A stretch of 64,000 bases of DNA from Stomorhina lunata (GCA_933228675.1 OW121743.1:56299903-56363902), one strand, 5' to 3'. Shown: positions 24,763 to 37,730, counted from the first letter of the stretch. Notes: generated by a model not told the origin, from the sequence alone. Made by a program: numbers and translations.

Positions 24763-25987
24763 AAGGGTGGTTAAATTGTGAGGGTCGATGTTGAATGTGA
24801 ACCACACCTAATACACAATCCAACAACGTGTTAAAGTTATCTGACTTATTATGAAAATGGGCGTTTAAATCAAAATGCATATCGTGCACTTCGTGATTTT
24901 TTTGGTCAATTTGATCGTCCAAATGTACGTACAATCGCAAAAATCGTAGAAAAATTCGAGCAAACCGGGTCTGTAGAAGATGTGAGAACACCAGTGCATG
25001 CTCGTACAGCTCGTACTGCAGAAAATATTGCTGCTGTTCGCGATAGTGTGGCTGAAGAGCCGTCCACCTCAACTCGTCGTCTAACAATTGCACCTCTCAC
25101 GCTCGTCGTTGATGAACATTATGCATAAAGACTTGCATTTACACGCTTACAAGGTGCAATTGGCTCAAGAACTAAAGCCTCTTGACCATTCCAAACGTCG
25201 TGAATGGGCAGAATGGTGGAAAGAAATGGCAACAGTCGATGATCAATTTCTGAAGAAAATCATCTTCAGTGATAAGGCACATTTTCACCTCAGTGGATTC
25301 GTCAATAAACAGAATTGCCCCATTTGGGCGAATGAGAATCCATGAGTGATTGTCGAAATACCAATGCACCCACAAAGAGTGACTGTTTGGTGCGGTTTAT
25401 GGGCTTGCGGCATCATCGGGCCGTATTTTTTCCAAAATGAGGCCGGTCAGGCAGTTACTGTGAATGGTGTTCGCTATCGTGAGATGATAACGAACTTTTT
25501 ATGGCCCGAATTGGAAGATATGGATGTGGAAGATATGTGGTTTCAGCAGGACGGTGCCACTTGCCACACAGCTAACGAAACAATGGCTCTTTTGAGCAAC
25601 AAATTCAATGGCCGTGTTATCTCAAGTAATGGCGATGTCAATTGGCCGCCAAGATCATGTGATTTGACACCGTTGGACTTTTTTCTTTGAGGTTATTTGA
25701 AGGAAAAGGTGTACGTCGATAAGCCAGCAACAATTCAAGAGCTAGAGGATGAGAGAATTCGGCACATTAACGGCATAGAAGCTCCATTATGCCTCAGAGT
25801 CATCGAAAATTTGGAAAATCGGATGGAGGTGTGCCGCCGTGGTCGTGGCGCCCATTTGGCCGATATTTTATTCCATACATAATTGAGTAATACCAATATA
25901 TCATAATAAAGTTAAACTACAATAATTTCCTAAATAGTTAGTGTTTTATTCAAAATCAATATCGGCCCTTGAAATTTAACCACCCGA
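24763..25987 (+). mobile_element. DD41D mariner-like element, nested and inactive
   Basis: Left end AAGGGTGGTTAAATT and reverse-complemented right end TCGGGTGGTTAAATT are terminal inverted repeats. TA lies outside each (24761-24762, 25988-25989). Further inward both ends share AGGGYCGATRTTGA. The 1225-bp element carries a broken plus-strand transposase and sits inside family A copy C. Confidence 0.88.
24830..25882 (+). pseudogene. DD41D mariner-like transposase, frameshifted and with nonsense codons
   Basis: Reading in pieces gives YYENGRLNQNAYRALRDFFG, then TIAKIVEKFEQTGSVEDVR (DNA-binding region). A frame change near 25090-25100 leads into MHKDLHLHAYKVQLAQEL, FSDKAHFHLSGFVNKQN (first catalytic Asp), MWFQQDGATCHTA (second Asp), PPRSCDLTPLDFF (third Asp) and the C-terminus GAHLADILFHT. 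I count 41 residues between the second and third Asp, the DD41D spacing reported for the rosa group. Stops: TAA or TGA early (about 24845), TGA at 25343-25345 in NENP-stop-VIVE, where family logic expects Arg, and TGA at 25688-25690 where Trp is expected (FFL-stop-GYL). The last two are single transitions. All three Asp codons survive. Confidence 0.85.
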
Positions 25988-26480
25988 TACTATGTGTTAC
26001 TTTTTCAAAATTTCGAGATTTATGTCATTTCCGGCTGAGGTCCTCATATGGAATTAGGGTCAATTTTGGACCGATTGTTACAAAATTTTGGTTATTGGTT
26101 TATATATACAAAATATTTATCTGTGCAAAATTTTAGTGGTCATAAGCATTTATCTTTAGAGTTATATACGTTTTTGTGCTTTCATGTATAGATAAACGTC
26201 TCTTTTGAGAATGTGTCTTGTATGGGACGTATGGTCAAATATGCGCCGATTCCTACAAAATTAGGTACACTGATTAAGGTAATTATAAGCAATATTTGTG
26301 CTGAATATTGTCAACATACAAGTAAATTTGTGGCTGTAAAGGATCAAAAACTCTATTCCGGGAAGGCATCCCTGTGGGAGGTACACGAAATAGTAATCCG
26401 ATTTCTTGGACCAAAATATGAGCCTGTGCCAAATTTCATTAAATTATCTTTAAAGTTACGACCTGTACAATGATAACAAG

Positions 26481-29400
26481 CTTACATTGATAAAAAAATA
26501 CATTCTTAAACATTGACCTAAAAGCCTCTTCTCTTGATATTTAGCTTAAAAATGCTATGGGAGGCAAAGTATTCAGAGCTTTAAAAGGCTTTGTATTTAA
26601 GCTTGATATACGTGTTTAGTATCATTGGATCGGGAAAGACCAGGAGATAGACACCAAGTATAAATCTGTTTTAAGTGAGTTAATCCTTTTACACTTTGTA
26701 TCGTAGAACAAAAAAATATTACTTTTCTACTTTTTTAAGGGAAATAATTTCAATATTTGATATTTTGTAGAAATGACATGAATAAAGATATTACAATGAA
26801 ATTTTGTGGTTATGTAGACCAATAAGATCTAAAAGCAATAGACTAAAAAAAATTCCCAATTTTAACTAAAAAATTAGCCAACTCCCAACTCGAGAAAAAG
26901 GGATTTCAAAAAATGAGTTTTTTTTTACAAATATGGCAACACTGGCTCTACTTGCAGCGCGTTTCAGAAAAGCTTTTCTAATCAATAACAGATATGTCAA
27001 AAAATATAAGCATTATATTTTTTTCAAATCGGTGCTTTGCCTTTTGAGAAATTTTTGTTTAAACTAAAATTTTTTTTACAAATTGGCATTTTTTGGAGAG
27101 GGCATGTGCGAGGACCAAAAGTCCAATCAGCAATAAATTTGTTTTATACGCATTCTTATTATGTTTTCTTTTAAAAACTTTAAAAATCTTTTTATGTTTC
27201 TTAAGAAAATATTTTTTTATTAGTCAAAAAATATAGCTATCTTTTAGGGAAAATCTCAAAAAAGCGAAATTTTTTTTTAAGTTTCAACTTTGAATATTTT
27301 TAACTTTTAAACGAAATAAGATATCTATAACCGACTTGTACAAAAATTATTCAGAATTCTATTATAAATTAAACGAATATTTTTAAACAAATATCTCGAA
27401 ACCCAAAGGAGATAACCTACACATGTAAGCGTATTTTTTGTAGATCTTCTCAAGGACAACTTAAGTTTAAAATTTCTTTTCAATCCAACCATAAATAGAT
27501 TTTTGGCGAATTTTTAAAAAAGTAGAACACCCGATGTGACCAACTTTGAAGGTCCATCAATCATTCTCCAGACCTCTCATGGACCAGTGCTTTTGAAAAC
27601 CAACCAATACTCCAGCGCTGCCAGATACTTTTTGGTCACCATCCCCAAATTTTTAAATTTTTAGCCCCAAAAATTCCCAATTCATAGAAAAACGAATTTG
27701 CTTACATTTTTGATCCATTGATACATTGAGATCGATTTTATTAACATAAAAATAGTTTTGTATGCTTGCAATCATTACAAATTAACCTTTATCTGCTCTT
27801 TGTGTAGAAAACTACGCAAACGCTACACAATTTCTCTGTTTTTTTTTTTTTTTGGAAGTGCTAGCTTTTAGTTAACAAAATTTATTGACTTTGTAAGCAA
27901 CATGATTTTGCATAATTTAAGGCAGTTTTGACTCCGAAATTTTCTTTTTTATGGATTGGATCAAAAAAGTTACGTTGTCTACCCTTGCGTAGTTTTCTAC
28001 GCATATTGGAAAAATCAACGTTTTTGGTGGGAATTTTTGATGTCATGGTTCTTTTTTGTCAATCGTTGTGATTTTAAGACATGGAAAAGTTCTTTTTGAT
28101 TATTTTTTTTTACACCATTTCCAAGAAAAACTAAAAAGAAGATGAAGAAGTAATACATCTGTTAGTTGTATAAAAGGTGCCTTCTACCTTTTTACCGTCC
28201 AAACCTTCAAAATGTTAGGTTAACAACTTTACTTCTGTCGTTTTTTTTCCGAATTTCGAAGCTTTATTATAGGGTGCTGTCAATCGCTGACCGCTACTAT
28301 TTCCCACCATTCGGCCAGCGTACTATTGAGTATAAGCTTATGCTAACAAAATCAGTACCAACGCACGGTGGTGAAATACGGCCAAAAAATCAATAACTTG
28401 TTTATTTCTTCATATTTTTGACTGATATTTACTAAGCTGACATATTATGGTCCTTTCTTTATATTGTATAAATTATATGGTAAAATTAAAAGTGGTTGGC
28501 CAAATAAAAGGAGACATATAAGATACATTAATAAAATGTGTTTAATAATTTTGAAAAATATTCAATAATTTTCATTTATGTACAGGCCTTTTGTCTACCT
28601 CATTATATATAATTTTTAACATTTGGATGAGTAGTTTGAGAGATATATTTAAATTTCTGAAAAAATTTGTGCATTAGTCAAGATTTATTATTATATCAAA
28701 AAACATTAAAAAAGCTTAATATTTCAATAAAGTGTTGAAAATTCATGAAAAACTGTTCAAGACTGTGATTTTCATGTTCTTTCTGCATTTTTTATTTGTT
28801 CATTGTAATGTGGCCACCACCTGTGTATATGTATTGTTCACAGAATTTCCTTAAAAACAAAGTATAGTTCCATTTTTCTCAATCTTATTGTAAAAATTTA
28901 ACTCAAGAACGTGTTGGCTAACAAAGTGGGCTGAAAAATTCAACGCCACGCCCAAATTTTCATTATACAGGTCATTTATACTTATTTGAACTCTTTATAT
29001 AATTTGTTATCCTAAATTGGTTTTTTGGTGGTAACTAAAGTAAATTTTAATCTAGTCATTTAATAAATACTGCTTTAGATTATTTTCAAGTATTTTATGG
29101 ACCTTTTTCTTACTATATTGCACCCTGGTGTAATTAAAAATGTTTAAAATATGTAAAAAGATGAAGTTAGTAAAATGATTCTGGTAAATAGGCCGGCAGG
29201 AGAATGCGGCTCAAATTCGAAATATATACTACTAGTACTTAATAGTAGAAGATCCAATTTATGTGTAACCTCTTTTAGCTCCTTTTTCTTAGATATGGCC
29301 TTCCGAAATTTTGATTTTTATGATTTTCACTAGTTATTTAACTATCTCAAATTCACTTCAATTTTCGAAAAAACTAAACCACAGAAATTTCTAAAAACTG

Positions 29401-30399
29401 CACAAAATGATTTACTAATAACAATATTTAAAAAGTGTATAAAAACTTGGAACAAAAACTTTAGTGGAAAAATTATATCTGCTTTTATTCAGAAGTATAT
29501 AAAAATGACATTTTTTAATTTTAAAATTGTAGGCAAAAAAGTATAGACTTTGAGCTAGTATAAAAAACGAATCAGTTACCGATAGTCAAAGATAAAGTTA
29601 AATTGGATACTTTAGAGTGTTGGCTATAAACTACCATCAAAATTTAATCAAAATAATAAAATTAACGTGTTGTTTTGAAGAAAGTTCATGAGAATAGGTA
29701 ATTGAAAGAAAGTTTATTCCATTGAGTTTCGTAGAAATCATTTGGGAGTATTCTCGATCACTGAATTTTAGTTTAGATATTGGGTTTATACATTTTTGCG
29801 TGTCAAAGTATATCTTGCTTGAAAATATTTATATTATCTGGTAAACGTTATGCCATTTTATTTAAAATTTATTTTTTTTTATAATTGAAACAAATAATTT
29901 TTAAATGTACATTTCTTGACTTGACAGATTACAGTTTGGTAGTTCTTTTTCGAATTCTGACTAATAATCGAATGCAATTTTTATATTAAGAAACGAATCA
30001 TCCTTTATTACAAAATATTTTCCTTTATTAATAAAATTTGAAGTTTTAAATTCACAAGTTAAAATTTCCCCAAAAAATCCCCAACAAATTTGAGTGAATC
30101 CCCAACAAAATCCCCAAGCCCCAAACCAAATTTTTTCGCCTTTTTGAAGATTGAATATCCCCAACTTTAGGGCCAAACCCCCAAATCTGGCAGCCCTGCA
30201 ATACTCCTTGACTACCACCATGCCAAATTTCATTCAAATATCTCCAGTTGTACAGAATTATTTAAAAAAAGCGTCCGTAAACAATGTGCGTCCATTCAAG
30301 TCTTTAATTATAGCTTAGATAGGGGGTATCAAATTGAATTTGGTGTAAGTGATATTCTTAGGTTTGTATTAAAAATGATATTGAGGAAATTTAATTTTA
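26481..30399. other. Gene-poor AT-rich DNA with unclassified repeats
   Basis: No credible coding frame in nearly 4 kb. Visible pieces are: a TE-like segment with TGGCAACACTGGCTCTACTTG at about 26935; a GCCAGATACTTTTTGG / CCCCAAATTTTT block at 27620-27690; and a CCCCAACAAA-rich segment at 30065-30190 ending in AATCTGGCAGCCCTGC. The last two probably belong to one dispersed family in opposite orientations. A TATAAAAGGTG word at about 28170 has no linked initiator or open frame. The 90-codon minus frame at 29961-30233 lies on the C-rich repeat and is not a gene. Confidence 0.45.
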
Positions 30400-30931
30400 A
30401 TTTCAATTTTATTAACCCATAGTGCTTTTTATAATGCAACGTATAATTTTTCATTAAGTCCAGAACCAAATTAAAAAGAAAAATACGAGTACGAGTATCA
30501 TTAAAATAAAACTAATAAAAACTCAAAAAACACAAAATGATCAATTAAAAGCCCATAACCCCGAGATAAAGTTACAGAAGAGTAAATAATAATAAAAAAG
30601 AAATATTACAAAAATTGTAAAAAAAAATACAACAAGAGAAAGAGAAGTTCAAAAGTTTCAAATAAATCATAATAAAAATTAAAATAAACAATAAAAAATT
30701 TATTAAAACTAAACAGAAATTTTTTCTTAAATATTTACACAAGTAGAGATAACAGCAAAATAGAGGAATTAAGAGAAACTTTGAATAAATGAATGAGAGA
30801 AAAAGAGAAAAAGAAAAATGAAAGAGAGCGAAAAATAAATAAAACTCACAGATACAAATACGAAAACAAAAACAAATAGAAAAGTATTTTCAAGATAAAA
30901 TTAAAACAAAATAAATAATAATAAAAAAAAC
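30400..30931 (+). promoter_or_regulatory. Probable 5' untranslated leader of the large gene
   Basis: Strongly A-rich, pyrimidine-poor plus-strand sequence directly upstream of the long coding exon, typical of fly leaders. The start context AAAC-ATG fits the fly consensus. An in-frame TAA at 30902-30904 fixes the 30932 ATG as the first in-frame start. Short upstream ATGs near 30788-30796 open tiny reading frames that could reduce translation. A pyrimidine-rich tract before ACAAG at about 30720-30744 is a possible 3' splice site, so the transcription start may lie further upstream. The promoter itself is not identified. Confidence 0.45.
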
Positions 30932-33900
30932 ATGAATCAAGACGGAGAAGAGACAACCAAATATAAAGTAAACAACAACCACCAACAACAACACTACCAC
31001 GATCATGAAAAGCATTATGGCCAGACACGAAAGATACATCCATGCCATGAGCAACAAGTAGTAGGTCCGCTTTATGAGAACTCTCTGCTTACAAACAATA
31101 ACAACAACAACAACCACAAGAAACGAGATCATTTCATAGTGGAACACTGCCCGAGTAAGAGCGCGACATTTAATAACCAAAACCGCTTTGATAGCAACAC
31201 ACGTTATAACGCGGATCTTAATGTTCAAACGGACGATTGTGAATACGAGAATATCGATTTTGGTAATAAAGACAATTTTGCCGATAAAAAATTGTTATTG
31301 CAAAAATATTTTCGCAGTGCTTTAGTGGGTCCCCGAACAAATATCTATGAGAACTTGTGTCGCGGTTGTAATTACGGGGTCTTCAATGCCCGCGGCCCCT
31401 TGTGCACATTTTGTGAGTGTATTGTTAATGGTGTTGGCTCGGTAACGAGTGGTTCTAGCGAAAATATTATAGATCGTAGTAATAATATATACGAGAATAT
31501 TTGTGAATCGTGTGGCATTATTTACAGTGGCTCGAATAGTTCGGAAGAGTGCAAGTGTCGCTTGAGAGAAGAAAGTGAAGATCTGGCCTGTAGTTTAGGA
31601 GATCATTTGAGCTTCAATGAGGGCAGTGAGGAGTTTTTAATCGAAAATAAAGTAACCGTCAAATCTAAGAAAAAAGTGAAAATTAATAAATCAAAATCCT
31701 TTAATAAGTCCAATAAACCAAAGATATTTACCAATTTCTGGGAGACCTTAAGAAAACCCAAGAGCTCCTCTTTGAGGGAGACTAAAAAACCTTTGGAAAT
31801 TATTCATCACGTAGAGGGTTACGAGCAGGTTTTTCACACACAAGATACCTTTGATTTGCAAAAGATTTGCGAACTGAAAAGAAGTGTGACCAGTTGCAGT
31901 GATCAGCATATTTATGGTAGGCTAAAGCTGCATGATCTAAGTGTAAGTTCGGAAGAATTCAATTCCACACAGTCCTTGACGCAAGGCTCTAGTAATTTAA
32001 GTGTAGCTTCAGGGAAAAAGCCTCGTATATCCAAAGCTAAGTTTCTAAGAACCCAATCTCCTCAAAATTCTGACAGTTTGGAGATCAGTGATCTTGAAAC
32101 TAAAGCTTCAAAGCCAAATACTACTATATATTTAAACACCAGTGTCTGTCAGTGGATGACCTCATTGCGTCATGAAATTCACGCTTATAATACATTTTTA
32201 TTGGGGAATTCATATGAAATTGATCAAGATAGCGTTTGTTATCCCAAGTCTATACCATCGAAAAATGTATTAATTTCTTGTAAGGCGCCAGTGACTAATC
32301 AACCTCAAAAGCTACAAAAACAAAATTTCAAAACTCTTTTACAAAAACATTTCGAAAAAGATAAAGATTTTTTGAATTTAACGGAAATTCATAAAGAAAT
32401 ATTTCATAATTCTATGACATCTTTGAATTCGGAAAATCTAGAGGAAGGAGACAAGAAGTTATCTATTAACCAAAAAGATTGTTATCAGTTAATGGTAGAG
32501 GAATTCATGGCGAATATTATCAATAGACAAATGCTAAAAACGAAAGACGTTGTTGGTGTTAGTGAAGGTAAACAAAATAAACAAAATGCTAAGGCTATGG
32601 CAGGTGTCAATAATCATGACAGCTATGCCTATAATAGCAACAACAACAACAACTACCCAGACATTCCCTTACGTCAAGCAAATTTGACATCAAGTATGAC
32701 AACCAACAATAATCATAATAATAACAATAGCAATAGACATAAACGTCAGGGTATGTACCTGCGTTTAGAAGATCATGAACAACTACAGCAAGATCACCAA
32801 GCGAAACGGGAAGAACAAATGAATTTGCACAATCATGAGTATAGAAATAATCAAAGCTACAAAAACAAAGACAATTGTCACAAAAATGTCATACACAGAG
32901 AGGAAGAGAGCGTCAAAAGAAGACTAGAGAGTAATAATAATGAACTTGAGTATGATTCGGGTAAAGAGAATAAAACCGTTAGTACACCTGATCCTCAAAC
33001 TACTAATTGTAATAGAGATCATGATGATTTTCAGCCAGTCAGTCGTGATATGAACTATAATGAATTGAGAAGAGTTGCAGCTGATCTTCAGTTAAATAAT
33101 TTACAAAATGATCATGAGGATCTTAAGTTGGTGAGTCGTAATTTGAACTCGAATATTTTAGAAAGAGATTTACGAAGAGCTGGTATTCATGAGCGCAATG
33201 TTTTAGAGGCCTTTGAGGCTTTACTGGAACAGGAAAGATCGCAACAACTAACACCCACTGAGGAAGATCTTAGGTTAGACACAAAAATTGAGAAGGAAGA
33301 AAAGGAACAACAAAATCAAGAATCTCTGAAAGAAATTGAAAAAGATTTATTACCTGAATCTGCTCTATATATAGAAATTAAAGAAGATCATTCACACATA
33401 ACTTCTTCCTCATTACAACTGCAAACATTTGGTGATAACTCACAAACAATATCCCAACTCTTTCCCAATCAAATCCTCGATATAATACAATTGATCAACC
33501 AACAACAACTAGCCGCAAGTCTCAATACGATCATCATATGTTACGATCGCTATCTATTAACATTTCTACACTTTATTTATCAAAGAAAAACAAATAAAAA
33601 TAACAGCAAAAGTAACGCGCCGCCGATCGTGTATGAAATCCCAAATAAACAATTGGTGAGAAAATTCAAACAATTCTACAGATACTGTGAGCAAAACAGC
33701 AAAGAACGTCCAATCTCACAGGCTAAAATTGAAAAAAGAGTCTTAAACAAAGTTAGTAGTAATTTGAAGCTTGACTTGAAAGCAACAAAGTGCAAAATTG
33801 TAAATAACGCGCAAAATTGTGAAACAAAAAATGAGTCATTAACTCAGCCATTGAATGGTTTAAAGCGAAATAATTATATGAATGATCAAAAAACAAAAGA

Positions 33901-34960
33901 TTTGAATAAAAGTTTAAGTGAAATTAAAGATTTGAAACAAAAAGTGAAAACTCCTCCTTTAGTGCCCAAAAGAGATCCGAAAACTAAACTTTCACCCACC
34001 TCGGAATTAAGAAAGAAATTCCCCTTCAAAATGACAGTGCCAGCCAATAATCTCAAGACCCAAACTCCAGAGGATCAGGGCCAAGAGGAAGAATCTATCT
34101 ACCAGCCCATATGGAAGTTTGAGACCAAGGGCAAGGTCTTGGAACGCTATCAAACAGATGATGATTATTATGATTTAAAATCACTTAAGGCCAAGCTACA
34201 AAAAGAATCTCCTCACTCGGAATTACCCAAGATCTTGATTTCCGATGATATTTTGGAAGAAGAGGAAGAAGATGATAACAATTGGGAACCAGATGAGGAA
34301 TTTGTTTTTACCAAAGATATTAAGAAACAAAGATCTTCTTCCCTAACCTCCGACCGCAATTCGACCATTAGATCCATTCAAAGCTGCAATAGTTCCCAAA
34401 GTTCGCTGGGCACCTCTTCCTCCCTCAGTGGCAGTACCATAACAGAATTTGCCAGCAGTACTGCCACTCTAGCCTCTACAATTAGTTCAAGCCTAAGGCA
34501 TAATCTTTTACGCAATATAGGCATTTTCTACAGTCTAACAGAACCCAAATTAAGAGCTATTATCTATGATTATGATCGCATTCATTCTTCAACATATTTT
34601 GCTAAAACTGCTTCACAAACCATTAATATTAATGATAGTGGCATAGGCAAATCTTTAAGTCCCATACAAAGCTATAAATTGAGACATAACTTTAAATCCC
34701 AATCAAATTCTTCATCGCCTTTATCATCGAATCATTCATCGCCTATTAGTCTAACGAAAAGGGAAATTAAGCAAAAATTAAACAACAACAACAACAATAT
34801 CAACAATAACAACAGTGAAAGTGTTAAGGCGAAAGTTCCTTGCACAATCGCCAACTCAGACAACAACACCCCAGCTCCTCCTTTTGCTATACCCAGTTCG
34901 GTACAAGCTTGGAAGTATCAATTAATGGATGTTAATTATATGGAGGATGAAGAAGATATG
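30932..34960 (+). CDS. First coding exon of a large host protein of unknown identity (5' part of CDS)
   Basis: Open for 1343 codons and ending exactly in phase 0 at a strong donor (ATG|GTAAGT at 34961). It must therefore be joined to later exons not recognised here. Near the N-terminus two modules each follow the motif N-I-Y-E-N: C143-x2-C146-x11-C158-x2-C161 and C191-x2-C194-x12-C207-x-C209, both zinc-ribbon-like. A third, YENIDF, lies near residue 105. Further on come asparagine runs (residues 55-62 and about 570-605), Lys/Ser-rich stretches, a PPLVPKR class-II SH3-ligand-like motif (1008-1014), an acidic patch (about 1105-1125) and a Ser/Thr-rich region (about 1131-1190). The end is an acidic YMEDEEDM. 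No catalytic domain, signal peptide or membrane segment is evident. It looks like the disordered, regulatory N-terminal half of a signalling or scaffold protein; a Rho-GEF-type protein is only a hunch. Mixed codon use without stops over 4 kb in AT-rich DNA argues strongly that it is real. Confidence 0.85.
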
Positions 34961-35292
34961 GTAAGTTTTTTTTTTTTAATTTCCACCTTTTTTTTGTTTA
35001 ATAGTTTTCTTTTGATACCCTACACTACCATTAGTAGTAAGGTTAAGTTTGTTGTAATGCTTGAAAATATTGGTCAGTTATAATGAACCAATTTCGGCCA
35101 TATTCAGTACGAAAGTTCGGAGAAATGAGACTTTATTGATTCAGATCAAACTGAAGGGTACCAGGTCTTCTTTATTTACCTCCGATTACTAAAAGATCTA
35201 TTACATGATTCGATTGAGCAATGTTCATCGGACCATTGCAATCAAAATTATTTGAAATAGTAATATTTCTTCGGGTACATTGCAAGAAAAAA
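34961..35292 (+). other. Start of the first intron
   Basis: Begins with the donor GTAAGTTTTTTTTT. The frame runs on for 40 codons to a stop at 35081-35083, but this tail (SFFFLISTFFLFNSF...) is intronic in character. The remaining sequence has no other feature before the 36-bp satellite starts. Confidence 0.7.
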
Positions 35293-37730
35293 TATATATA
35301 GAAAAAGTCTTCCTACCGTCATTTTTTCTATATATAGAAAAAGTCTTCCTATCGTCATTTTTTCTATATATAGAAAAAGTCTTCCTATCGTCATTTTTTC
35401 TATATATAGAAAAAGTATTCCTATCGTCATTTTTTCTATATAGAAAAAGTCTTCCTATCGTCATTTTTTCTATATATAGAAAAAGTCTTCCTATCGTCAT
35501 TTTTTCTATATATAGAAAAAGTCTTCCTATCGTCATTTTTTCTATATATAGAAAAAGTCTTCCTATTGTCATTTTTTCTATATATAGAAAAAGTCTTCCT
35601 ATCGTCATTTTTTCTTTAGATAGAAAAAGTCTTCCTATCGTCATTTTTTCTATATATAGAAAAAGTCTTCCTATCGTCATTTTTTATATATATAGAAAAA
35701 GTCTTCCTATCGTCATTTTTTCTATATATAGAAAAAGTCTTCCTATCGTCATTTTTTCTATATATAGAAAAAGTCTTCCTATCGTCATTTTTTCTATATA
35801 TAGAAAAAGTCTTCCTATCGTCATTTTTTCTATATATAGAAAAAGTCTTCCTATCGTCATTTTTTCTATATATAGAAAAAGTCTTCCTATCGTCATTTTT
35901 TCTATATATAGAAAAAGTCTTCCTATCGTCATTTTTTCTATATACAGAAAAAGTCTTCCTATCGTCATTTTTTCTATCGTCATTTTTTCTATATATAGAA
36001 AAAGTCTTCCTATCGTCATTTTTTCTATATATAGAAAAAGTCTTCCTATCGTCATTTTTTCTATATATAGAAAAAGTTTTCCTATCGTCATTTTTTTCTA
36101 TATATAGAAAAAGTCTTCCTATCGTCATTTTTTCTATATATAGAAAAAGTCTTCCTATCGTCATTTTGTCTATATATAGAAAAAGTCTTCCTATCGTCAT
36201 TTTTTCTATATATAGAAAAAGTCTTCCTATCGTCATTTTTTCTATATATAGAAAAAGTCTTCCTATCGTCATTTTTTCTATATATAGAAAAAGTCTTCCT
36301 ATCGTCATTTTTTCTATATATAGAAAAAGTCTTCCTATCGTCATTTTTTCTATATATAGAAAAAGTCTTCCTATCGTCATTTTTTCTATATATAGAAAAA
36401 GTCTTCCTATCGTCATTTTTTCTATATATAGAAAAAGTCTTCCTATCGTCATTTTTTCTATATATAGAAAAAGTCTTCCTATCGTCATTTTTTCTTTAGA
36501 TAGAAAAAGTCTTCCTATCGTCATTTTTTCTATATATAGAAAAAGTCTTCCTATCGTCATTTTTTCTTTATATAGAAAAATTCTTCCTATCGTCATTTTT
36601 TCTATATATAGAAAAAGTCTTTCTATCGTCATTTTTTATATATATAGAAAAAGTCTTCCTATCGTCATTTTTTCTATATATAGAAAAAATCTTCCTATCG
36701 TCATTTTTTCTTTATATAGAAAAAGTCTTCCTATCGTCATTTTTTCTATATATAGAAAAAGTCTTCCTATCGTCATTTTTTCTATATATAGAAAAAGTCT
36801 TCCTATCGTCATTTTTTCTATATATAGAAAAAGTCTTCCTATCGTCATTTTTTCTATATATAGAAAAAGTCTTCCTATCGTCATTTTTTCTATATATAGA
36901 AAAAGTCTTCCTATCGTCATTTTTTCTTTATATAGAAAAAGTCTTCCTATCGTAATTTTTTCTATATATAGAAAAAGTCTTCCTATCGTCATTTTTTCTA
37001 TATATAGAAAAAGTCTTCCTATCGTCATTTTTTCTTTATATAGAAAAAGTCTTCCTATCGTCATTTTTTCTATATATAGAAAAAGTCTTCCTATCGTCAT
37101 TTTTTCTATATATAGAAAAAGTCTTCCTATCGTAATTTTTTCTATATATAGAAAAAGTCTTCCTATCGTAATTTTTTCTATATATAGAAAAAGTCTTCCT
37201 ATCGTCATTTTTTCTATATATAGAAAAAGTCTTCCTATCGCCATTTTTTCTATATATAGAAAAAGTCTTCCTATCGTCATTTTTTCTTTATATAGAAAAA
37301 GTCTTCCTATCGTCATTTTTTCTATATATAGAAAAAGTCTTCCTATCGTCATTTTTTCTATATATAGAAAAAGTCTTCCTATCGTCATTTTTTCTTTATA
37401 TAGAAAAAGTCTTCCTATCGTCATTTTTTCTATATATAGAAAAGGTCTTCCTATCGTCATTTTTTCTATATATAGAAAAAGTCTTCCTATCGTGATTTTT
37501 TCTATATATAGAAAAAGTCTTCCTATCGTCATTTTTTCTATATATAGAAAAAGTCTTCCTATCGTGATTTTTTCTATATATAGAAAATGTCTTCCTATCG
37601 TCATTTTTTCTATATATAGAAAAAGTCTTCCTATCGTCACTTTTCCTTTTTATAGAAAAAGTCTTCCTATCGTCATTTTTTCTATATATAGAGAAAGTCT
37701 TCCTATCGTAATTTTTTCTATATATAGACC
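35293..37730. repeat. 36-bp satellite array in the intron
   Basis: About 67 tandem copies of a 36-bp unit: a palindromic core TTTTTCTATATATAGAAAAA plus a spacer GTCTTCCTATCGTCA. Core variants (TTTATATAG, TTTAGATAG) and a truncated unit at about 35434 mark sub-blocks. Two TTTATATAG variants at 36921 and 37031 recur at 37281 and 37391, consistent with a 360-bp, ten-unit higher-order repeat. Because 36 is divisible by 3, long open frames occur on both strands (repeating IYRKSLPIVIFS on plus, EKMTIGRLFLYI on minus). These are artefacts of the repeat. Confidence 0.95.

Larger units (their letters stand above)
24640..26480 (-). repeat. Dispersed repeat family A, copy C, split by a mariner-like element
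   Basis: Read on the plus strand it begins with the family's 3' terminus in reverse complement: AACAAGTAAGAAAAGCTATAG, then a hairpin (CGGTCAAGCCCGAC) and ATACCCTTCACTGCTAAGG. It continues after the nested 1.2-kb element with GGACCGATTGTTACAAAATT and GGGACGTATGGTCAAATATG. The nested insertion is younger than this copy. Confidence 0.75.

Noticed and set aside
28160..28400. Promoter at TATAAAAGGTG with a downstream 76-codon frame
   Set aside because: There is a single TATA-like word with no initiator, and the frame lacks any domain.
30846..31228. Minus-strand frames overlapping the start of the large exon
   Set aside because: They are shadows of the CAA/AAC-rich coding strand (Val/Phe/Leu-rich translations).
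34961..35083. Extension of the large exon to the stop at 35083
   Set aside because: A strong GTAAGT donor at 34961 in phase 0, followed by a T-rich, hydrophobic translation, indicates intron.
35293..37730. CRISPR-like appearance of the 36-bp repeat
   Set aside because: Units are contiguous with no unique spacers, and the DNA is eukaryotic.
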